Positions 1-6,918 of a DNA stretch of 64,000 bases are shown here, in pieces (the first letter of the stretch is position 1; the number at the start of each line of letters is the position of its first letter). The DNA is from Bhargavaea sp. CC-171006 (lineage in GTDB: Bacteria; Bacillota; Bacilli; Bacillales_A; Planococcaceae). Under the pieces are notes generated by a model. The model was not told where the DNA came from and did no database searches. It saw only the letters and a program-made list of their open reading frames with translations. The stretch is from positions 160,737 through 224,736 of the forward strand of contig NZ_QUZH01000015.1 of assembly GCF_009761675.1 (NCBI RefSeq), read 5' to 3'. The translations under genes were made by a program, and so were the position numbers.

Positions 1-372
1 GAAAGCCCGGAGCATGGTGCCCGGTGACAGGTGCTCGATCAGCTGCACCCCATCTTCGGGCACGGCACGGAGAAGCCGGGCGCATCCGCCCCCTCCATAT
101 TCAGACACTGCCAGGATTTCATTCCGGCTGTCCTCCGTCGGCACACTTATTTTCATCACGGCTTCCGTCCCGTCCGCACATGTCACGAAAAGCACATAAT
201 TATAGGACAGATTGGGAGCGGGACCTTTCACCGACAGCCCCCAATCCCGCGTGTAACGGGCAACCGTTTCCCCAAGCCCTTCCAGATAGGTCTTACCCGC
301 CACTCCAAAGACCGCAACCATCCGATCTTTGAATTCCTGCGGCGGATTTGCCTGATGATTTGAAGGTTCCAT
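1..372 (-). CDS. Aminoglycoside/hydroxyurea-type phosphotransferase, C-terminus cut off by window edge
   Basis: The reverse strand reads an uncut frame of 124 residues from an ATG at 370-372, preceded by an AGGAGA ribosome-binding site. The rest lies outside the window. The protein has a hydrophilic N-terminus, then an RYTRDWGLSV segment, a beta-hairpin around YVLFVTCADGTEAVMKISVP whose lysine matches the nucleotide-binding lysine of kinase folds, and LLRAVPEDGVQLIEHLSPGTML. This pattern is typical of the APH(6)/streptomycin 6-kinase and hydroxyurea phosphotransferase family. Members phosphorylate small hydroxylated antibiotics in the cytoplasm, but many chromosomal members have unknown substrates. 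It is divergent from a LysE exporter, and the shared intergenic region holds a GTATAC palindrome. The catalytic loop is outside the window, so activity cannot be judged. Confidence 0.7.
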   Translation of the reverse strand, partial: MEPSNHQANPPQEFKDRMVAVFGVAGKTYLEGLGETVARYTRDWGLSVKGPAPNLSYNYVLFVTCADGTEAVMKISVPTEDSRNEILAVSEYGGGGCARLLRAVPEDGVQLIEHLSPGTMLRAF

Positions 373-410
373 GAACTCTCTCCTATCTCCGGATTCTTCC
401 CAGTTGAAAA

Positions 411-439
411 TGTATACATTATGCAATTCGATGTATACA
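411..439. promoter_or_regulatory. Inverted-repeat operator between the kinase gene and lysE
   Basis: TGTATACAT (411-419) and ATGTATACA (431-439) form a perfect inverted repeat with an 11-nt spacer, and each arm is itself built on the palindrome TGTATACA. On the reverse strand the arms coincide with a candidate promoter, TTGTAT at 434-439 and TATACA at 411-416 with an 18-nt spacer, so a protein bound here would block the kinase gene. The motif resembles GntR-family operators. No regulator gene is visible next to it in the window. Confidence 0.55.
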
Positions 440-560
440 AAACAAAAAACATGCGCGGATAATACGCAATATATTGTCTGAAAACACTTTCATATACAGA
501 TTCCGTAAAAACCCAGTTATAATTATACAAAACGACGCGTTACGGAAGGAAGGTTTTCAG

Positions 561-1181
561 ATGGACGGACTCCTGGGATACATTACAATAGCGGCGATGA
601 TTGTCATTATGCCGGGTGCGGACACGATTCTGCTTGTCCGCAACACCCTGAGCCATGGGACGAAAGCCGGCCGGTATTCGACGCTGGGCATGGCGACGGG
701 CCTCCTTTTCTGGACGCTCATCGCTGTACTCGGACTCGCCGTCGTCATTGCGAAATCGGTCGTGCTCTTCACCATCATCAAGTATCTCGGAGCCGCTTAT
801 CTGATTTACCTCGGCATCAAGAGCCTGTTCACGAAAAACCTTCTTTCTGTAGAAGAACTCGAAGCGGACACTTCCTCAGGGGCGAAATCCTATCACAAGG
901 AATCATTCAGGCAGGGACTGTTCAGCAACATCTTTAATCCGAAAACTGTGATCGCTTATGTAACGATTATGCCACAGTTCATCAACCTGGACGGCAACGT
1001 ACCGGAGCAGCTGGTCATCCTTGGACTAATCCTGACGGGCCTCGCGGTCGGCTGGTTCTTTACCCTCGTCTTCATCATGGACCATGCCAAGCGCTGGCTG
1101 AACAATGCCCGCTTCCAGAACGGATTCATGAAGGCGGCGGGAGCCCTGCTCGTCGGCTTCGGAATCAAGACAGCATTATGA
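561..1181 (+). CDS. LysE/RhtB family amino-acid exporter
   Basis: A 206-residue integral membrane protein of the LysE/RhtB family, which exports amino acids or derivatives across the cytoplasmic membrane by proton antiport. The N-terminus has the family signature: MDGLLGYITIAAMIVIMPGADTILL, where the P-G-(A/P)-(D/N) motif sits in the first membrane helix. About six hydrophobic segments follow, with a FNPKTVIAYVTIMPQF motif after the cytoplasmic loop, where family members usually have NPK. The ATG at 561 was chosen because GGAAGGAAGG lies 8-19 nt upstream; an in-frame start further upstream lacks a site. A -10-like TATAAT lies at 518-523. The substrate cannot be told from sequence. A strong terminator follows at 1193. 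Confidence 0.88.
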   Translation: MDGLLGYITIAAMIVIMPGADTILLVRNTLSHGTKAGRYSTLGMATGLLFWTLIAVLGLAVVIAKSVVLFTIIKYLGAAYLIYLGIKSLFTKNLLSVEELEADTSSGAKSYHKESFRQGLFSNIFNPKTVIAYVTIMPQFINLDGNVPEQLVILGLILTGLAVGWFFTLVFIMDHAKRWLNNARFQNGFMKAAGALLVGFGIKTAL

Positions 1182-1192
1182 GAACATTCTCG

Positions 1193-1225
1193 ATCGGCAA
1201 GGGGTCGCGCCCTTGCCGATTTTCT
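1193..1225 (+). terminator. Rho-independent terminator of the LysE gene
   Basis: An 11-bp perfect stem (1193-1203 with 1210-1220), hexanucleotide loop GTCGCG, followed by TTTTC. It starts 12 nt after the lysE stop codon. Confidence 0.85.
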
Positions 1226-1261
1226 TTATGGGCCATCCATCGGATCAGAACCGCCAAATAC

Positions 1262-1298
1262 AAGAGACATCCGGGATTAAGCGTCCCGGATGTCTCTT
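1262..1298 (-). terminator. Terminator of the bioY-bioB operon
   Basis: A 15-bp perfect inverted repeat (1262-1276 with 1284-1298) with a 7-nt loop, directly after the bioB stop codon at 1309. The T-tract on the reverse strand is weak, so it may act partly as an RNA-stabilising hairpin. Confidence 0.7.
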
Positions 1299-1308
1299 CT
1301 TAATATTT

Positions 1309-2298
1309 TCAGACCGGCTCCGCCATTTTCGGCATTTCAATCTCAAAGCCGAGATCTTGGAGCATCTTGAAGTCACTGTTTTCTTCCTGGCCTTCAGTCG
1401 TCAGATAGTCGCCGACGAAGATGCTGTTGGCCGCGTACAGGCCGAGCGGCTGGAGGGAGCGCAGATTGACTTCGCGGCCCCCGGAGATGCGGATCTCCTT
1501 GGTCGGATTGATGTAGCGGAAGAGGGCTAGCACCTTCAGGCAGTAGCGCGGATTCAGCTCGTCCGTGCCTTCCAGTTTCGTCCCGTCAATGGCATGGAGG
1601 AAGTTGACCGGAATCGAATCGGCATCCAGTGCGCGCAGCGACCGTGCGATATCGATGACATCCTCCTTTGTCTCCTTCATGCCGACGATGGCCCCTGAAC
1701 ACGGTGACATGCCGTTGCGCTTCGCCATCTCGACCGTGCCCACCCGGTCTTCATATGTATGTGAGGTCGTGATGAAATCATGATGGCGCTCGGAGGTGTT
1801 GAGGTTATGGTTGTACCGGTCGACACCGGCTTCCTTGAGCTTGGCTGCCTGCTCCTCTTTCAGGATACCGAGGCAGGCGCATACCGTCAGGCCGTACTTC
1901 TCCTTGATTTCTTCGACTGCCTCGCTGACCACACGGACGTCTTTCGTCGTCGGGCCCCGGCCGCTCGCCACGATGCAGTACGTGCCGGCCTTATTTTCAT
2001 AGGCCCTTCGTGCGCCTTCCAGAATCTGCTCCTTCGTGATGAACGGATACTTCTCGATCGGCGCGGTGGAGTCCCTGGATTGTGCACAATAGCCGCAGTT
2101 TTCCGGGCAGTAGCCGCTTTTTGCATTGATGATCATGTTCAGTTTCACTTTTTTCCCGTAGTAATGCTTCCGGATCGTAAACGCTCCGTGCAGGAGCGGC
2201 AGAAGATCGTCATCATCCGTCTCCAGGATCGCCATGGCTTCCTCATCCGTCAGAACCTTTCCCCCGATTACTTCTTCAGCAAGCGTCTGCCAGTTCAT
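1309..2298 (-). CDS. bioB: Biotin synthase
   Basis: A radical-SAM enzyme of 329 residues that inserts sulfur into dethiobiotin, the last step of biotin synthesis. Cys64, Cys68 and Cys71 in SGYCPENCGYCAQS form the CxxxCxxC site for the 4Fe-4S cluster that cleaves SAM. Other conserved segments are YNHNLNTSERHHDFITTSHTYEDRV, SGAIVGMKET and the late ISGGREVNLRSLQPLGLYAANSIFVGDYLTT. Length is normal for the family. Its ATG overlaps the bioY stop codon (ATGA), so the two genes are translationally coupled. No bioA, bioD, bioF or bioW is nearby, so the remaining pathway must lie elsewhere or the cell may use imported or salvaged dethiobiotin. Confidence 0.97.
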   Translation of the reverse strand: MNWQTLAEEVIGGKVLTDEEAMAILETDDDDLLPLLHGAFTIRKHYYGKKVKLNMIINAKSGYCPENCGYCAQSRDSTAPIEKYPFITKEQILEGARRAYENKAGTYCIVASGRGPTTKDVRVVSEAVEEIKEKYGLTVCACLGILKEEQAAKLKEAGVDRYNHNLNTSERHHDFITTSHTYEDRVGTVEMAKRNGMSPCSGAIVGMKETKEDVIDIARSLRALDADSIPVNFLHAIDGTKLEGTDELNPRYCLKVLALFRYINPTKEIRISGGREVNLRSLQPLGLYAANSIFVGDYLTTEGQEENSDFKMLQDLGFEIEMPKMAEPV

Positions 2299-2918
2299 CG
2301 CATTTCCCCCTCATTGGTTTTGATAGGAATGATCTTCAGCACTTTCTGCATCCGGAAAGCAAAGAACCCGGCCAGTACCGCAAGCACAATATCCTTCGGC
2401 AGCGGCGGCATCATCCACGCCCACGCCATCCAGTAGGAGAAGCCTTCCGGTGCGCTGAACCACAGGCTGTATGCCGCGTACATCCAGTTTGTCCCGAACA
2501 GGTAGTTGATGACTGTCGCAACCAGAGCTGCAGTCACAAATGACTTGAGCGTCCCCCTGTGCTCAACAATCCGTCCCGCCACGTAGGCGATCAGGATAAA
2601 CGAGACGATAAAGCCGAATGTCGGCGACACGAGCGATGAGGCTCCTCCGCCGAACCGGGCAAAAACCGGCGCACCCGCGAGACCGATCAGCATATACACC
2701 GTGCAGGCGATCGCCCCTTTCCGGCTGCCCAGGATGAGCCCTGCCAGGATGGCAAAAAACGTCTGAAGTGTAATCGGCACGCCCCCGACGACCAAAAACG
2801 GCACAAACGATGTAATGTTGGCCCCGATCATCATCAGTGTTGCGAACAGCGCGCAATGCACGAGATCTAGCGGATGCCATCGTGCATGGGATCTTGTTGG
2901 TGCGGTTGCTTGCATCAT
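2295..2918 (-). CDS. bioY: Biotin transporter S component BioY
   Basis: A 207-residue membrane protein, the biotin-binding S component of an ECF-type transporter. It has about six membrane segments and the BioY-typical run SFVPFLVVGGVPITLQTFFAILAGLILGSRKGAIACTVYMLIGLAGAPVFARFGGG. The late segment ATVINYLFGTNWMYAAYSLW is also characteristic. BioY can work alone at low affinity or with the shared EcfAAT module, which is not in this window. The ATG at 2918 has GAGGGGG six nt upstream. It is the first gene of the bioYB operon and sits behind a BirA-type operator. Confidence 0.93.
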   Translation of the reverse strand: MMQATAPTRSHARWHPLDLVHCALFATLMMIGANITSFVPFLVVGGVPITLQTFFAILAGLILGSRKGAIACTVYMLIGLAGAPVFARFGGGASSLVSPTFGFIVSFILIAYVAGRIVEHRGTLKSFVTAALVATVINYLFGTNWMYAAYSLWFSAPEGFSYWMAWAWMMPPLPKDIVLAVLAGFFAFRMQKVLKIIPIKTNEGEMR

Positions 2919-2933
2919 TCATTTCCCCCTCAA

Positions 2934-3025
2934 TTAGGTTAACCACCAGATATAATTTGTTAACACAAATATCATAGATAGAGAAACGCCCCTTAGTCAA
3001 CCTATTATTTATTTTAGTTAACCCA
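2934..3025 (-). promoter_or_regulatory. bioYB promoter with BirA-type operator(s)
   Basis: On the reverse strand, TTGACT (complement of 2995-3000) and TATGAT (complement of 2971-2976) are 18 nt apart, a good sigma-A promoter. Immediately downstream, two GTTAAC cores at 2938-2943 and 2959-2964 are separated by exactly 15 nt and flanked by TTAG/CTAA-type bases, the arrangement of the biotin repressor BirA box. A second, weaker pair, GTCAAC at 2996-3001 and GTTAAC at 3017-3022, again spaced by 15 nt, overlaps the -35 region. BirA loaded with biotinyl-AMP would thus cover the start site and possibly the -35 element. Confidence 0.8.
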
Positions 3026-3087
3026 TATCCCCATATCCCCTTGTATCTGTCTCTCCCCTTTCGTTAAGATGAAGGCAGGTGATAAAA

Positions 3088-3849
3088 ATGAAACCCAAAA
3101 TCTATATGAACGATCATGTTCTTGCCGGCATGACGATGAAAGATACGGCCCGGCCGGAAGACAACAATATGGCGCTCCATTCGTGTGAAAACCCTGAAAG
3201 AGTCATGGAAAACCGCAGGGTCCTTACAGATTGGGCCGGCGTGCCGCTTTCCCGGTTTGTTCTTGCCCACCAGACGCACAGCGACAGATTTCATAAAGTG
3301 ACCGCTGACGACTTCGGACGCGGGGCGGACAGTGCCGATACCGCAATTCCGGACACCGATGCCCTCTACACTTTTGAGCCGGGTGTGCTGATCGGAAGCT
3401 TCACGGCGGACTGTGTGCCGGTCATATTTTCCCATGAACAATCGGGACTGATCGGGGTGATCCACTCCGGCTGGCAGGGCACCGTGAAGGAAATCACGCC
3501 AAAGCTGTTCAGACACCTCCAGGACGCGGAAAACTGCGCTCCCGAAGCCTTCCGTGTTCAGCTCGGTGCCGCACTCAGCCAGGAAAAATTCGAAGTAGAC
3601 CGGGATGTGTATGAGAAGTTCAAGGCACTCGGCTATGCCGATGATTTCGTTGAATACAACGAAGCAACCGGCAAATGGCATATCGATAACCAGAAGACGG
3701 TCGAAGCCCAGCTCCTGCAGGCAGGCATTCCGGCCGACCGGATTGTCCTCGACCGCACCTGCACGTTCAAAAGCCCCGACGGCTTCTCGTACCGTGAGGA
3801 CAAGAAGGCGGGGCGTCATCTGAGCTTTATCGTGAGGAAAACACACTGA
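3088..3849 (+). CDS. pgeF: YfiH/YlmD-type purine nucleoside phosphorylase (multicopper oxidase laccase-like)
   Basis: A 253-residue member of the Cu-oxidase_4 (DUF152) family. Proteins of this family were named polyphenol oxidases or laccases, but characterised members act as zinc-dependent adenosine phosphorylase/deaminase enzymes. The three metal ligands are visible: His in VLAHQTHSDRF, Cys in FTADCVPVIF and His in GVIHSGWQGTVKE. The C-terminus RTCTFKSPDGFSYREDKKAGRHLSFI matches the usual SYRRDGxTGR-type ending. The ATG at 3088 is chosen because AGGTGAT lies just upstream; a GTG nine bases earlier lacks proper spacing. In B. subtilis the ylmD homologue sits by the ylm/div cluster; here it is a single gene with its own terminator. 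Confidence 0.88.
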   Translation: MKPKIYMNDHVLAGMTMKDTARPEDNNMALHSCENPERVMENRRVLTDWAGVPLSRFVLAHQTHSDRFHKVTADDFGRGADSADTAIPDTDALYTFEPGVLIGSFTADCVPVIFSHEQSGLIGVIHSGWQGTVKEITPKLFRHLQDAENCAPEAFRVQLGAALSQEKFEVDRDVYEKFKALGYADDFVEYNEATGKWHIDNQKTVEAQLLQAGIPADRIVLDRTCTFKSPDGFSYREDKKAGRHLSFIVRKTH

Positions 3850-3854
3850 ATCCT

Positions 3855-3884
3855 TCCGCCCGGCAGGCCCGGGCGGATTTTTTA
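3855..3884 (+). terminator. Terminator of the pgeF-like gene
   Basis: Nine-bp GC-rich stem (3855-3863 with 3869-3877) and a run of six T residues, 5 nt after the stop codon. It lies only 2 nt from the stop of the convergent TPR gene. Confidence 0.85.
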
Positions 3885-3885
3885 T

Positions 3886-4371
3886 TCATCTCCAGGTGCG
3901 GTCCAGCTTGTCCGCGTAAAAACGGATTGCCTTCCCGTAATCCCTTATTCTCGGGTCCGATGTGGTATCCGCAAGGTTGTTCAGCAAAAGCTCCATCGCT
4001 TCTGCGTGCCGGCCGAGATTGTGAAGTACCATGGCATGGAACACCTGAAGGGCGCGGCTTTCCGGGAATTCTTCCCTTCCCCAGGTAAAGGTTTTATCCG
4101 ATTTTTCGTATTCACCGAGCGCCCTGTACGTGCTGCCTAGTCCAAGAAAGGCGCCTTCCCGGTCTTTTCCCGACAGGCCCATCCGAATGGCCTCTTCATA
4201 ATGCGGCACGGCCGAAGCCTCTTCTCCAAGCGCATCAAAACTCCACGCTGCCTGGTATTGGATCTCCGGGTCATCGGGGTGTTTCTTCGCCAGTTCCACA
4301 AACCGTTCATTCGATTCCTTCAGCCGCCCTTCCTTCCGGAGCCGGACGGCCGTTCCGATTTCTTCTCTCAC
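3886..4371 (-). CDS. Tetratricopeptide-repeat protein
   Basis: A soluble 161-residue protein made of TPR helices. Repeats are visible as KESNERFVELAKKHPDDPEIQYQAAWSFDALGEEASAVPHYEEAIRMG, then GAFLGLGSTYRALGEYEKSDKTFTWGREEFPES, then ALQVFHAMVLHNLGRHAEAMELLLNNLAD. TPR domains bind peptides or partner proteins; no enzymatic domain is present. Start is a GTG with GGGGAGGA upstream. Similar small TPR proteins occur widely in Bacillales without known function. It is convergent with the pgeF-like gene and divergent from the citST operon. Confidence 0.75.
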   Translation of the reverse strand: MREEIGTAVRLRKEGRLKESNERFVELAKKHPDDPEIQYQAAWSFDALGEEASAVPHYEEAIRMGLSGKDREGAFLGLGSTYRALGEYEKSDKTFTWGREEFPESRALQVFHAMVLHNLGRHAEAMELLLNNLADTTSDPRIRDYGKAIRFYADKLDRTWR

Positions 4372-4464
4372 AGGATTCCTCCCCTTCCTTGTCCCCTTAA
4401 GACGTTCAGCTATAATTAAATGACAGTTCTTCCTGACATGGAAGAGGAAAGGAGGCCGCCGGTC

Positions 4465-6063
4465 TTGGAAAAAAGGAACATTCTCTCCGGACGGTTCAGC
4501 TTGAGAGGGAAAATGATCTTACTCATCAGCCTGCTCATTGCGGCGGTCTCCCTTCTGTTCGCTTCTCTCCTGTATGATCTCATCTCGGATACGGTCGAAG
4601 ATCAGGCCGGCAAGCGGGCGATCAGCATCGCACACAGCGTCGCAGAGATTCCCGAACTGCAGGACGCCTTTTCCCTGGAAGACCCCGCTTCCGTCATACA
4701 GGACATCGTCACCCCCATTCTGGAAAAAACAGAAGCGGAGTTCATCGTTGTCGGCAACCTGGATGGAATCCGCTATTCCCATCCTGAACCGGAGAAGATT
4801 GGAGAAGAAATGGTCGGGGGCGACAATGAGCGCGCACTCCGATTCGGGGAATCCTATATTTCAAAAAAAAGAGGCACTCTCGGGCTGTCGATCCGGGGAA
4901 AGGTTCCGGTCTATCATGAGGGAGAGATTGTCGGCGTTGTATCGGTCGGCATCCTGAACGACAGTGTGCAGACCCTGATCGAACAGAGGGCCCGCTCCCT
5001 ATGGCTGACGCTGGGGCTCATTTTGCTGATCGGGATCATCGGTGCCGTTGCCATCTCCAACTACATCAAGCGGCTTCTCGGCAACAAGGAACCCGAAGAA
5101 ATCTCCGACCTGTATTCTCGGCAGGAGGCCATTCTCCAGTCAACCCATGAAGGCATTCTCGCCACGGATGCAAACGGACGGATCACACTCATCAACACGG
5201 CGGCCAGCCAGATTCTGAACGGCAGTCCCGAGATGGTCCAGGGCGGTTCCATCGACCGTCTCCTTCCCCCCAATATCGGTCTTGGCCGAGAGTATCAAGG
5301 AAGGGAAATGGTGCTCGGCAACCAGACGGTCCTTGCCAATCAGACTCCCCTTTCGGGAAGCGGGACATATGCCGGTTCCGTCATCACCTTTCAGAGAAAA
5401 AGCGAAATCCAGAAAATCACGGAAGAGCTTTCCAGAATCCGCCAGTATGCAAATACGCAACGGGCGCAGACGCATGAACACTCGAACAAGATGCATGTGA
5501 TTCTCGGCCTGCTGATGAACGGCCGTCCTGAAGAAGCCATCGACTATATCCAAAAAGAAAACAATGTCAAGCACAGTCAGCTCAAGTTCCTGGAAGACCG
5601 CCTGTCCGATCCCCTCATTCAGGCCCTCCTGCAGGGCAAGCAGATCCGGGCGGAAGAACTCGGCGTCAAGCTGTTTATCAACCCGGACAGCAGACTGTCC
5701 CATGAATTGTCCGAAGAGCAGCAGGATGCCGTCCTGACCGCACTTGGCAACGTGATTGAAAACGCCTTTGATGCCGTTCGCGGGAAAGCCGACGGGGAGC
5801 GTGCCGTCTCGGTTTACTTCACTGACCTGGGGAATGATGTCCTGTTTGAGGTCGAGGACACCGGGGGCGGTGTCGCTCCTAGCACCTTCAGCCACCTGTT
5901 CGAGCAGGGTTTCTCCACCAAAAACGGGGAGGGCCGGGGCATCGGCCTCGCCCTCTCCAGGCAGTCACTGGCGGAAGCCGGTGGCGAAATCACTTATGAA
6001 GAAGGGGAAGACGGCGCCTGCTTCATCATCAGCATCCCGAAAGAAGAGGAGGAAGAATCATGA
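4465..6063 (+). CDS. citS: Sensor histidine kinase of the CitA/DcuS family
   Basis: A 532-residue membrane sensor. Residues about 10-45 hold TM1, followed by an extracytoplasmic PAS-like sensing domain with the family motif RYSHPEPEKIGEEMVGGD near residue 120, TM2 near residue 185-205, a cytoplasmic PAS domain (EGILATDANGRITLINTAA), a dimerisation segment with the phosphorylation motif HEHSNKMH (probable phosphohistidine His337) and an HATPase domain with NVIENAFDAV, DTGGGV and GRGIGLAL. It senses di- or tricarboxylates. The TTG at 4465 is favoured because AAAGGAGG lies 9 nt upstream; an ATG at 4420 has no such site. Its stop overlaps the start of the response regulator (ATGA). The downstream citrate transporter makes citrate the likely ligand. 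Confidence 0.88.
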   Translation: MEKRNILSGRFSLRGKMILLISLLIAAVSLLFASLLYDLISDTVEDQAGKRAISIAHSVAEIPELQDAFSLEDPASVIQDIVTPILEKTEAEFIVVGNLDGIRYSHPEPEKIGEEMVGGDNERALRFGESYISKKRGTLGLSIRGKVPVYHEGEIVGVVSVGILNDSVQTLIEQRARSLWLTLGLILLIGIIGAVAISNYIKRLLGNKEPEEISDLYSRQEAILQSTHEGILATDANGRITLINTAASQILNGSPEMVQGGSIDRLLPPNIGLGREYQGREMVLGNQTVLANQTPLSGSGTYAGSVITFQRKSEIQKITEELSRIRQYANTQRAQTHEHSNKMHVILGLLMNGRPEEAIDYIQKENNVKHSQLKFLEDRLSDPLIQALLQGKQIRAEELGVKLFINPDSRLSHELSEEQQDAVLTALGNVIENAFDAVRGKADGERAVSVYFTDLGNDVLFEVEDTGGGVAPSTFSHLFEQGFSTKNGEGRGIGLALSRQSLAEAGGEITYEEGEDGACFIISIPKEEEEES

Positions 6064-6758
6064 AGGACTTCTCTGTCCTGATCGTCGAAGACGATTTCAG
6101 GGTGGCCGATATCAACCGGCAGTACATCGAGGCCGTGGCAGGATTCCGGGTAGCCGGCACGGCACGGAGTGGACGCGAGGCGCTGGATTTCCTGGCCCAT
6201 CCGGATCCGCTCCCCGATCTGGTCCTGCTTGATCTCTATATCCCGGATGTGCAGGGACTGGAGCTGTTCCGCACGATCCGGCATCAGTATCCTGACATGG
6301 ACCTGATTGCTGTCACTGCGGCCAACGAAGCCGAGACGGTCCGCGGCTTGTTGCGGGGCGGCATCTTTGACATTATTATCAAGCCGTTTGATGTGGACCG
6401 GTTCGCCAAAACACTGGAAAAATACCGGGCGTTCCGCGAGCAGACCGACAGTATGGCAGCGTATAGCCAACAGGAAATCGACCGGCTCACAGGTTTCCAG
6501 AGCCTTCCCTCGGCTGCCGCGTCAGGCGGGGATGAACTGCCCAAGGGCATTGACCCGATCACACTCGGCGAGATTCTCGGATTTTTCGAAGAGTCCCGGA
6601 CAGACGGCATCACAGCAGCCGAACTCAGCAAAGAGATCGGGACGAGCCGCTCGACTGCGCGGCGATACCTGGAGTACCTGGTCTCCGCCGGCAAGATCCG
6701 GACGCATCTGATCTACGGAACGGTCGGACGGCCGGAACGCCGATACACCCCACTGTGA
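6060..6758 (+). CDS. citT: Response regulator of the CitB/CitT family
   Basis: A 232-residue DNA-binding response regulator. Residues 1-125 form a receiver domain with the acidic pocket EDD at 10-12, phospho-acceptor Asp58 (LLDLYIPD), a Thr in AVTAANE and the conserved Lys in IIIKPFDVDRF. The C-terminal half contains a winged-helix domain (DGITAAELSKEIGTSRSTARRYLEYLVSAGKIRTHLIYGTVGRPERRY) typical of CitB/DctR/MalR regulators paired with CitA/DcuS kinases. Its ATG overlaps the kinase stop codon by 4 nt. By analogy with B. subtilis CitT it should activate the transporter gene that follows 160 bp downstream. Confidence 0.9.
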   Translation: MKDFSVLIVEDDFRVADINRQYIEAVAGFRVAGTARSGREALDFLAHPDPLPDLVLLDLYIPDVQGLELFRTIRHQYPDMDLIAVTAANEAETVRGLLRGGIFDIIIKPFDVDRFAKTLEKYRAFREQTDSMAAYSQQEIDRLTGFQSLPSAAASGGDELPKGIDPITLGEILGFFEESRTDGITAAELSKEIGTSRSTARRYLEYLVSAGKIRTHLIYGTVGRPERRYTPL

Positions 6759-6918
6759 AACTTATGAACTTTATTTGTTCTAATGAGGAATATTTGATTT
6801 ATCAGAGTAATCTTTATCCCCTTCCCTTCCATGTGATATTTTCACTACAATGCGAAACGCGGAAAGTTTCACTCTCTTGCAAGCGTATTCATTCTTGGAA
6901 TCGGAAGGGGATTTATAA
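6759..6918 (+). promoter_or_regulatory. citM promoter region with cre-like site
   Basis: This 160-bp gap between citT and citM is AT-rich on its left, as expected of CitB-family operator DNA. A TACAAT -10-like element at 6846-6851 has no good -35 partner, as is usual for activator-dependent promoters. A near-cre sequence, TGCAAGCGTATTCA at 6878-6891, matches the CcpA consensus TGWAANCGNTNWCA with two mismatches. An inverted repeat GAAAC/GTTTC lies at about 6854-6870. B. subtilis citM is activated by CitT and repressed by CcpA, so the arrangement makes sense, but both sites are inferred. Confidence 0.45.

Noticed and set aside
3064..3846. A 260-codon reverse-strand frame across the pgeF-like gene
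   Set aside because: Shadow of the conserved copper-oxidase-like gene, which has the metal ligands and a ribosome-binding site.
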